Shown here piece by piece: positions 29,885 through 40,088 of a stretch of DNA of 40,088 bases. How positions within the stretch are numbered: position 1 is the first letter of the stretch; every line of letters starts with the position of its first letter. The position numbers were made by a program, and so were the translations under genes. Under the pieces are notes generated by a model, which was not told the origin of the DNA, searched no databases, and saw only the letters and a list, made by a program, of their open reading frames with translations. Source of the stretch: Gammaproteobacteria bacterium RIFCSPLOWO2_02_FULL_57_10 (lineage in GTDB: Bacteria > Pseudomonadota > Gammaproteobacteria > Pseudomonadales > Pseudohongiellaceae); NCBI GenBank assembly GCA_001802565.1, contig MGYS01000019.1:1-40088 (forward strand), in the 5' to 3' direction.

Positions 29885-30610
29885 TCATGCCTGTCGCGCA
29901 GTATCCAGGCGCTGCGCAGCCACGCTCCAGTTGACATTGCGCATGAAGGCATCGATGTACTGTGCAGCGGCAGCACCGAAGTCCATGTGATAAGAGTGTT
30001 CATACATGTCCATCACCAGTATCGGCTGCACAGACGCAGGGGCGTGCATGTGGTCGGCCATCCAGTAATTTTCCAGCGTGCTCGTGTGCGTATTCCAGCC
30101 GAGCATAACCCAGCCGGAACCGCCGCCAAGTCCTGCGGCGATGCGACGGAACTCCCTCTCCCAGGTTTGCGCGCTGCCGAATGCGCTGCCGAGAGCGCGA
30201 TCCAGTTCGCTGTCTCTGGCCTGCCCGCTGGCAATGTTGTCGAAATAGAATTCGTGCAGGACCACTGATCCGGTGCGCATCAGGTGCTCGCGCTTCAGAT
30301 CGTTGTAGACATACGCGGGCAACGTGTCGTCGGCCAGTGCCGTCACCAGGCGCTGCTTGATGACGTTCAATGCGGCGACGGAACCGCTGTAGTTGTTCTG
30401 CCAGTGCGACATCATCAGTCGCTCGGACAGACCATCGAGCGCCGTCGGGTCAAATGACAGCGGCTTCACTACATAGTCCGTGGCAAAGGCATCCGGGATG
30501 GCAGCAGCACTCGCCTGTTGTGCGCGGACGAGAGTGGCTGCTCCCAGTACGGGCAGGGCAGCGCCCAAGGTCATACCCTTCATCATGGTGCGTCTTGTGA
30601 TCTCCAGCAT
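29885..30610 (-). CDS. chrC: Tat-exported Fe/Mn superoxide dismutase family protein (ChrC-like)
   Basis: Twin-Arg-like ITRRTMMKGMTLGAALP; SOD motif MDMYEHSYHMDFG; downstream of chrBA. Confidence 0.75.
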   Translation of the reverse strand: MLEITRRTMMKGMTLGAALPVLGAATLVRAQQASAAAIPDAFATDYVVKPLSFDPTALDGLSERLMMSHWQNNYSGSVAALNVIKQRLVTALADDTLPAYVYNDLKREHLMRTGSVVLHEFYFDNIASGQARDSELDRALGSAFGSAQTWEREFRRIAAGLGGGSGWVMLGWNTHTSTLENYWMADHMHAPASVQPILVMDMYEHSYHMDFGAAAAQYIDAFMRNVNWSVAAQRLDTARQA

Positions 30611-30667
30611 GGTGACATCCTCTTCTTGTGGTGAGTGGTTCGGGGCGTGCAATTTCTGAACGCCGGA

Positions 30668-32053
30668 TTACAAAACAAACGTCTGCAGTGCCAGGCCAAC
30701 AGCGGCACTGGCGGCAATCACCTGCAGAACATTGCGCTTGAAGCGCAGCAGCGCGATGGCAGCGACGACAACCAGCAGCGCCGAGAGCCAGTCAAACGTT
30801 CCCTCAAGTCCTGCGGGCCACAGCACGTGATACGCGAAGAACACAGCCAGATTCAGGATCACGCCGACCACGGCCGCCGTGATCGCAGTCAGTGGTGCGG
30901 TGAACTTCAGATTTCCATGGGTGGATTCCACAAACGGCCCGCCGCCCAGAATGAAGATGAACGAGGGCAGAAAGGTGAACCAAGTGACCAGTAGCGCCGC
31001 GACGGCGCCCGCGAGAAACTGCAGGTCGGGCCCGAACAGCGCCTGCACATACCCGCCCACGAAGCCGATGAATGCAACCACCATGATGAGCGGCCCGGGA
31101 TTGGCCTCGCCCAATGCCAGACCATCGATCATCTGTGTTGGCGTCAACCAGCCGTAGTTGCCGATGACGCCCTGGTAGAGATAGGGCAGCACCGCGTAGG
31201 CGCCACCGAATGTCAACAACGCAGCTTTGGTGAAGAACCAGCCCATTTGCGTCAACGTATGGTCCCAGCCATACAGGCCCATGAGGATTGCCATGGGCAC
31301 TGACCACAGCAGGGCGCCTGCAATGGCAACCTTCATCAACCCGCGCCAGCGGAAATGGGCGTGCTCGGGTGTCGGCGTGTCATCGTCGATCAAGGCTGGC
31401 CCGTAGGATTTGTTCGCCGCGCCGTGCCCTCCACCCACCTTGAATTTGTCGGGATACATCCGGCCACCGAAATAGCCGAGTATCGCTGCTGTGAGAACAA
31501 TCATCGGAAACGGCACGTTCAGCCAGAAAATGGCGATAAACGCAGCCCCTGCAATCACCCACATCAGATTGTTCTTGAGCACCCGCGAGCCGATGCGATA
31601 CACGGCGAAGAACACGACAGCGGTGACAGCGGGCTTGATGCCGTAGAACAACCCGGCGACCAGAGGCACATCGCCGAACGCGATGTACAGCCACGACAGC
31701 GTGATCAGAAAGCACAGACCGGGCAACACGAAGAGCGTACCGGCAGCGATGCCTCCCCGGGTGCGGTGCATGAGCCAGCCCATGTAGGTCGCCAGTTGCT
31801 GGGCCTCAGGTCCGGGCAGCAGCATGCAATAGTTGAGGGCATGCAGGAAACGCTTCTCGCTGATCCAGCGCCGCGTTTCCACCAGCTCGCGGTGCATCAG
31901 GGCGATTTGTGCTGCCGGGCCGCCGAACCCCAGGAAGCCCAGTTTGAACCAGAGGCGTAGTGCCTCGGAAAAAGGAATTGGAAAGGTGGCGGGTGGCACT
32001 TCTTCAGTGGCAGCCTTGTCCACGTTCGTGTGTTCTGTTCTGTTCTGTGTCAT
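30668..32053 (-). CDS. chrA: Chromate transporter ChrA
   Basis: LWFKLGFLGFGGPAAQIALMHRELV...LLPGPEAQQLATYMGW duplicated CHR domains. Confidence 0.95.
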   Translation of the reverse strand: MTQNRTEHTNVDKAATEEVPPATFPIPFSEALRLWFKLGFLGFGGPAAQIALMHRELVETRRWISEKRFLHALNYCMLLPGPEAQQLATYMGWLMHRTRGGIAAGTLFVLPGLCFLITLSWLYIAFGDVPLVAGLFYGIKPAVTAVVFFAVYRIGSRVLKNNLMWVIAGAAFIAIFWLNVPFPMIVLTAAILGYFGGRMYPDKFKVGGGHGAANKSYGPALIDDDTPTPEHAHFRWRGLMKVAIAGALLWSVPMAILMGLYGWDHTLTQMGWFFTKAALLTFGGAYAVLPYLYQGVIGNYGWLTPTQMIDGLALGEANPGPLIMVVAFIGFVGGYVQALFGPDLQFLAGAVAALLVTWFTFLPSFIFILGGGPFVESTHGNLKFTAPLTAITAAVVGVILNLAVFFAYHVLWPAGLEGTFDWLSALLVVVAAIALLRFKRNVLQVIAASAAVGLALQTFVL

Positions 32054-32994
32054 GTGTTCGATTCTCCGACGGCGTCCACCTTGTTGAAATGCGTGAGCAT
32101 GGCATCGAAGACTCCGCAGGCCGTTGCCAGCAGTTGGTCATCATCAGCGATGGTCTCGCGCAGTCCTGCCAGAATGGACTCCAGTCCACTCGCCTCCCCA
32201 GGTTGGACGCCACCAACATCCAGGAAATGCACCACGGCGGCCAGTCGTCGCAGTGCGGGCTGATCCAGCCCGAAACTCTCCAGCAACACTTCAAACGTGA
32301 CCTTGTTGCCCACGTGACTGAACGTGGCGCCATCGAAGTCAAACCCGAGAGCCTCGGCCGGGCAATCAGCGGGGCTGGCCAGCCAGAGCAATCGGGCCTG
32401 CTGATCGATGTGACGTTTGATCAGCCATGCGCTCGCCAGCCGGTCGACCCACGGACGTCGGCGTGTTGCCCAGAGGCGGCCTTGAAAGTCAGCTTTCTGA
32501 ACGCGCGTGATAGTGCCGGGCAGTGCGCTCGGTTCATCGGGTGACAGCAATCGTGCAGCGCTGACTTCCAGTTCCTTCAGGGCATCGTCCGTCTGTATGC
32601 ATTTGCGGTCCGGGAAAAAATCGATGTCGACGATCCGCTGCAGAGACTTGCGCAGCTTGCGCGCCAGTTTGAGAGTGTGTGTTGCAGTCGCCAGCGTGAG
32701 CCCGTCACGGGCACCGTTGATCTGCCCCAGCACCTCGGCATAGTGCTCGGAGCGGTCAAACAGGGTGGCAAAGTGACCGTTCTCCGGTTCGTCTACGGGC
32801 ATCACGAGTGCCTTGCCACCACCACCAAGCACCTCGTCTGCGATGCCTTGCAGTGTCTCGCGGTAACGGGCTGGCAGCAGATAAACCCCATCGTGCAGCA
32901 CGGCGGCGCCGGAATGCTTGAGCATGCGCCAGGCCCTCATGCGGGCAGTGGCGTTCCCGGTAGGTAGAGAAAGAATGAGGATGATGAAATTCAT
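32050..32994 (-). CDS. chrB: Chromate resistance protein/regulator ChrB
   Basis: MNFIILILSLPTGNATARMRAWRMLKHSGAAVLHDGVYLLP; WVDRLASAWLIKRHID; overlaps chrA by 4 nt. Confidence 0.92.
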   Translation of the reverse strand: MNFIILILSLPTGNATARMRAWRMLKHSGAAVLHDGVYLLPARYRETLQGIADEVLGGGGKALVMPVDEPENGHFATLFDRSEHYAEVLGQINGARDGLTLATATHTLKLARKLRKSLQRIVDIDFFPDRKCIQTDDALKELEVSAARLLSPDEPSALPGTITRVQKADFQGRLWATRRRPWVDRLASAWLIKRHIDQQARLLWLASPADCPAEALGFDFDGATFSHVGNKVTFEVLLESFGLDQPALRRLAAVVHFLDVGGVQPGEASGLESILAGLRETIADDDQLLATACGVFDAMLTHFNKVDAVGESNT

Positions 32995-33016
32995 ATGGTA
33001 GAGGTTATTACAAAAA

Positions 33017-33032
33017 TGTAGCATCAGCTACA
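33017..33032. promoter_or_regulatory. Palindrome TGTAGC-ATCA-GCTACA in chrB/quinoprotein divergent intergenic region
   Basis: Perfect 6-bp arms, 23 bp upstream of chrB start. Confidence 0.5.
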
Positions 33033-33131
33033 GATATTTAGTAAGGTTCCGAGTCCGTTCTGGTGGGGGAAAACAATAGACACCCCCACTCCAGTGTCAT
33101 GTGTCAGAAAATTATCACGAGGAGAGTGCTG

Positions 33132-35327
33132 ATGCCCCGGTTATTGTTTCTAATGATCTGCTCTACGGTTTTTGCTGCGTCCGCCCATGGTCAGGAGGCC
33201 AGTGTCGCCCGAGGTCAGGAAGTGTTCGAGGCAGATTGTTCACGCTGCCACGTCCCGGTGGAGATGGATGCCCGCCTGCGCGCCCGCTGGGTCGGCCGTA
33301 GCGGTGGCGATCTCTACGATCTCATTCGGACCACCATGCCCGCAGAGACGCCGGGTTCGTTGACCAATGATCAGTACATGGATGTGACAGCCTTCATCCT
33401 GCAGTCTGGCAACGTTGCCATCCCCGATGGCCAGATCAGCCAGGCAGCGCTGACCGCACTCACCATCACTCCCGGCGCGGTGGAGGAAGAGGGTAGTGAC
33501 TCCTTTGCGTGGGCAGCCTACAACGGCACGAATGCCGCCAACCGTTACGCGCCGCTGGATCAGATTGATGCGTCCAACGTGGCTGATCTGGAAATCGCGT
33601 GGCAGTTCAACGCCGGCCCCTTCGGTCCCGAACCCGAATCCACCAGCGTGACGACGCCGTTGATGGTCAATGGCCGCGTGTTCTTCACTGCCGGTGCCAC
33701 TCGCAATGTGGTGGCGATTGATGCAGCCTCCGGACAGATGCTGTGGATGTGGCGGCCTGACGATGGGGAGCGCTTTGATGCGGCGCCGCGCAAGGGCGCT
33801 GGCAAGGGCCTGACGTACTACGACAACGATGGCCAGGAAACCATCTTCGTGATCACGCCGGGCTACTATCTGGTGGCGCTGGATGCCACCACCGGTCGCG
33901 AGATTGAGACCTTTGGCGAGAAGGGTTGGGTGGATCTGCAGCAGGGCCTGCGTCGTGGTCCGGGCCGGGACGACCTCGACATCGGCATGTCCTTCATGCC
34001 AATGGCAGTGGATGGTGTGGTGATTACAGGGGCTGCGCACCTCGTGGGCATGCGACCCGTCGCTGCCTCCAACGTCAAGGGCGATGTCCGTGGCTTCGAT
34101 GCCACCACTGGAGAATTGCTGTGGACCTTCAAGACCATTCCCGAACCGGGCGAGCCTGGCTATGAGTCCTGGCTTGCCGGTGCCGAGTTCACGGGCAACG
34201 CGGGTGTCTGGGCGCCGATGTCTGCCGATGAGGAGCTGGGTCTGGTCTATCTGCCGGTAGAGTCTGCAACGGGTGACCGTTACGGCGGTGATCGCCCCGG
34301 CAACAATCTGTTCTCCAGCTCCACGGTGGCCGTGGACTACAAGACGGGTGAGATGCGCTGGCATTTCCAGTCCACGCATCACGACATCTGGGACTGGGAC
34401 ACTCCGGCAGCACCGATTCTCGCCAATCTGCCCGATGGCAGAAAGGCGTTGATCCAGACGCTGAAGCAGTCGCACCTGTTCACCTTCGACCGCGCCACGG
34501 GTGCTCCATTGTTCCCGATCGAAGAGCGTCCGGTGCCAGGCTCGGATGTGCCGGGTGAGTGGTCCGCGCTGACGCAACCGTTCCCGATGAAGCCGCTGCC
34601 GTACGATCGTCAGGGCTTCCAGGAAGACGATCTGGTGGACTTCACGCCGGAGATTCTGGCCATGGCGAAGGAGGCCGCTGCGCCGTTCCGCTTCAGCGAA
34701 TCCGTCTTCACGCCGCCATCGCTGTTCAAGGATCCGATTGATGGCACAGAGGGCACACTGCATCTGCCTTCCTCCACCGGTGGATCGAACTGGGAGGGCG
34801 CGGCCTACGATCCTGAGACCGGCATCCTCTACGTCCCCTCCAGAACGGCCACCAGCGTCTTGTCTCTGACCAATGAACCTGACGTGTCCAGCGTCGCCTT
34901 CATTCATGGTGGAAGTCGAACACCATCCGTGCAAGGAATCCCCCTGGTGAAACCGCCGTATGGCCGCATTACCGCGATCGACATGACATCCGGAGACCAT
35001 GTGTGGCAGGTGGTGAATGGCGACACGCCCGAATCGATTCGAAATCACGCCCTACTGAAAGGTGTGGATATGGGTCGCACCGGCAAGCCGACGCGCTCCG
35101 GACTGGTGCTGACCAAGACACTGCTGTTCTCTGGTGAAGGCGTTGGCGGAGACCCCGTTCTGTGGGCGCACGACAAGGCCACTGGAGAGATCGTCGCGAA
35201 GATCGACATGCCAGGTGTTGTTACTGGTGTGCCGATGACGTACATGCATGAAGGCAAGCAGTATCTGGTGATGGCAGTCAGTTCGCGTGGGGAAGCGGCG
35301 CGCGTGGTGGCGCTGGCGTTGCCGTAG
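33132..35327 (+). CDS. Exported PQQ-dependent dehydrogenase (quinoprotein) with N-terminal cytochrome c domain
   Basis: Signal peptide; CSRCH heme motif; beta-propeller repeats; HHDIWDWDTPAAP; start MPRLLFLM at 33132 with RBS GGAGA. Confidence 0.88.
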   Translation: MPRLLFLMICSTVFAASAHGQEASVARGQEVFEADCSRCHVPVEMDARLRARWVGRSGGDLYDLIRTTMPAETPGSLTNDQYMDVTAFILQSGNVAIPDGQISQAALTALTITPGAVEEEGSDSFAWAAYNGTNAANRYAPLDQIDASNVADLEIAWQFNAGPFGPEPESTSVTTPLMVNGRVFFTAGATRNVVAIDAASGQMLWMWRPDDGERFDAAPRKGAGKGLTYYDNDGQETIFVITPGYYLVALDATTGREIETFGEKGWVDLQQGLRRGPGRDDLDIGMSFMPMAVDGVVITGAAHLVGMRPVAASNVKGDVRGFDATTGELLWTFKTIPEPGEPGYESWLAGAEFTGNAGVWAPMSADEELGLVYLPVESATGDRYGGDRPGNNLFSSSTVAVDYKTGEMRWHFQSTHHDIWDWDTPAAPILANLPDGRKALIQTLKQSHLFTFDRATGAPLFPIEERPVPGSDVPGEWSALTQPFPMKPLPYDRQGFQEDDLVDFTPEILAMAKEAAAPFRFSESVFTPPSLFKDPIDGTEGTLHLPSSTGGSNWEGAAYDPETGILYVPSRTATSVLSLTNEPDVSSVAFIHGGSRTPSVQGIPLVKPPYGRITAIDMTSGDHVWQVVNGDTPESIRNHALLKGVDMGRTGKPTRSGLVLTKTLLFSGEGVGGDPVLWAHDKATGEIVAKIDMPGVVTGVPMTYMHEGKQYLVMAVSSRGEAARVVALALP

Positions 35328-35332
35328 ACAGT

Positions 35333-35415
35333 TGTGGGAGCTTGCCTTGCAAGCGATTGAGTGCCGGTTTGATGTTCAACTTGGCACTGTATCGCGGGCA
35401 GGGCCCGCTCCCACA
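35333..35415. repeat. REP-doublet (REPIN-like) C
   Basis: TGTGGGAGCTTGCCTTGCAAGCGATTGAGTGCC ... GGCACTGTATCGCGGGCAGGGCCCGCTCCCACA. Confidence 0.85.
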
Positions 35416-35433
35416 GTCAGTGGCTATGATTCT

Positions 35434-35790
35434 TCACAGCAACAGGTCAGCTATGCCCAGTCGCTTTATCACCTGTGCGGTCACCGCGAAACACGCCATC
35501 GTCAATAACATACCTGCCAGTAAACCCGGCCAGAACCCGATCCTGGACAACAGCCACGGAAACACCAGAAACATCGGCAATGTCGGCAGAACATACCAGA
35601 AAGTCAACCAGGCATGATTGGCGATTCGCGCCGTCGGCTGATTCTCCACGTACAGCCAGATGAGCGTCAGGATCGTCACCAGAGGCAGTGCCGCGACCAG
35701 CGCACCGAGTTTGTCGCTGCGCTTGGCCAGTTCGGACACCAGCACTACGATTGCCGCCGTGATCAGATACTTGGTGAAAATCCAACTCAT
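35434..35790 (-). CDS. DUF3147-like small membrane protein
   Basis: 118 aa, four hydrophobic segments; SWIFTKYLITAAIVVLVSELAKRSDKLGALVAALPLVTIL. Confidence 0.75.
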   Translation of the reverse strand: MSWIFTKYLITAAIVVLVSELAKRSDKLGALVAALPLVTILTLIWLYVENQPTARIANHAWLTFWYVLPTLPMFLVFPWLLSRIGFWPGLLAGMLLTMACFAVTAQVIKRLGIADLLL

Positions 35791-35820
35791 GTTAAGTTCT
35801 CCTGATTCATGATGCAGCGC

Positions 35821-35903
35821 GTGGGAGCGGGCCTTGCCCGCGATTGAGTGCCACGCTGATCTTCATGGTGACACCTTCAATCGCGAGCAGGCTCGCTCCC
35901 ACA
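35821..35903. repeat. REP-doublet (REPIN-like) D
   Basis: GTGGGAGCGGGCCTTGCCCGCGATTGA ... TCAATCGCGAGCAGGCTCGCTCCCACA. Confidence 0.87.
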
Positions 35904-35909
35904 GTGTGA

Positions 35910-39038
<3,129 letters not shown>

Positions 39039-40088
39039 TTAGTGGTCGTGGGAGGCGCCGTCTTTCTCGACGTCGGCCTTGAGAATGTAGCTGTTCTCCG
39101 TGACATAGCGGGTGCCAGGAGCCAGACCTCCCAGTATCTCCACCCATTCATCGGACTGACGCCCCATCTCCAGCATGCGCACTTCAAATTCGTCACCAAT
39201 CTGTGCATACACCACGGTGAAATCGCGGAACGATTGCAGACCTTCACGGCGAACCGCCAGGGGCACTTCGTACTCCGCCACCTTGATCTGCGCACTCACC
39301 CAGGTACCGGGCAGCAGACGGCCATCGGTGTTGTCGAGAACGACGCGCGCGATGGCTGCCTGATTGTCGGTGACTGCGGGCAGAATCATGGCGATGGTGC
39401 CTTCCAGTGGCTGCTCGGCAAGTGCAGTGTTGATGCGGACCGCGGAGCCCACATTGATGCGCGTGAGATCGGCAGGGAACACAGCGAGATCTACCCAGAC
39501 AGTTGAAGTGTCCGTGATCGTGAACAGCTCGCGCCCTGCAGTTTGTTCGCCGGGGCCTGCATGGCGCTCGGTGATGATGCCGTCGATGGGGGCCGTGACT
39601 GTGAAGGGCGTGAGACTCTGGTTGCTCTCCACCTGTGCCAGTCGATCACCGGCACTCACGCGCTCACCAATGGAAGCGGAAACCGACTCGATGCGTCCGT
39701 CGAAACGCGCACTGACGTGACTGATGGCCTCGGTATTGGCCGTGATCCGACCATAGACGGGAATGCCTTCCTCGATGACCGCCGGGCCGGCGATCTCGGT
39801 GGCAATTCCCAGCGCCTCGCGCACGGCAGGCTCGATCATCGTGCGTCCTTCGAAGCTGTCATACGTCCAGCGATGGGTGGCTCCAGCGTGCGTGGCCGTG
39901 ACGCTGACGCTGAACGAATGCGGTTCATAGATCACCATGTCGCCACGCAAGGCATCGCCCTGCGGTGAAAATCCAATGTCATCGACGATGCCGCCGAGTC
40001 GCGTCAACTGCACGTTGAGGGTCACATCGGTCGGCGCAACCGGAGCGCCGTTCACGGTGGCCCAGGCACGATACTCGGGAGGCACACC
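39039..40088 (-). CDS. czcB: Third CzcB-type adaptor, 5' end beyond window
   Basis: YRAWATVNGAPVAPTDVTLNVQLTRLGGIVDDIGF pre-domain, lipoyl/barrel, ends YVTENSYILKADVEKDGASHDH; ORF open to the edge. Confidence 0.9.
   Translation of the reverse strand, partial: GVPPEYRAWATVNGAPVAPTDVTLNVQLTRLGGIVDDIGFSPQGDALRGDMVIYEPHSFSVSVTATHAGATHRWTYDSFEGRTMIEPAVREALGIATEIAGPAVIEEGIPVYGRITANTEAISHVSARFDGRIESVSASIGERVSAGDRLAQVESNQSLTPFTVTAPIDGIITERHAGPGEQTAGRELFTITDTSTVWVDLAVFPADLTRINVGSAVRINTALAEQPLEGTIAMILPAVTDNQAAIARVVLDNTDGRLLPGTWVSAQIKVAEYEVPLAVRREGLQSFRDFTVVYAQIGDEFEVRMLEMGRQSDEWVEILGGLAPGTRYVTENSYILKADVEKDGASHDH

Noticed and set aside
33240-35048. 602-aa ORF on - strand antisense to the quinoprotein
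   Set aside because: No recognisable domain; low-complexity His/Arg-rich composition typical of a shadow ORF in GC-rich coding DNA; the + strand frame has clear domains.

Overview
The window reads as a heavy-metal resistance region, probably from a gammaproteobacterium (inference only, no database search was run). From left to right it contains:
1) A degraded 3' fragment of an ATP-grasp-like gene at about 1-372. It is a decayed paralogue of the intact gene at 28502-29782.
2) A Cys-rich four-helix-bundle copper-storage (Csp/DUF326-like) protein.
3) czcI-czcC-czcB-czcA on +.
4) A CYP152-type (peroxygenase-like) cytochrome P450.
5) A second czc system on - (CDF, czcI-like, czcC, czcB, czcA, CDF). 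It lies behind a divergent MerR/ZntR-type regulator and a recognisable 19-bp-spacer MerR-type promoter.
6) A merR / merTPA cassette with a canonical mer operator-promoter. It abuts a truncated membrane-protein gene whose intact paralogue is at 25618-26067.
7) A copper module: copABCD on -, copRS on + and a divergent palindromic cop box, followed by a P1B-type Cu-ATPase.
8) An ATP-grasp-like gene, a chrB-chrA-SOD (chrC-like) chromate operon, a quinoprotein with an N-terminal cytochrome c domain, and a DUF3147-like protein.
9) A third czcA/czcB pair that runs off the right edge.
Four REP/REPIN-like paired palindromes occur only at about 28.3-35.9 kb. I saw no transposase, integrase, tRNA, rRNA or CRISPR array.
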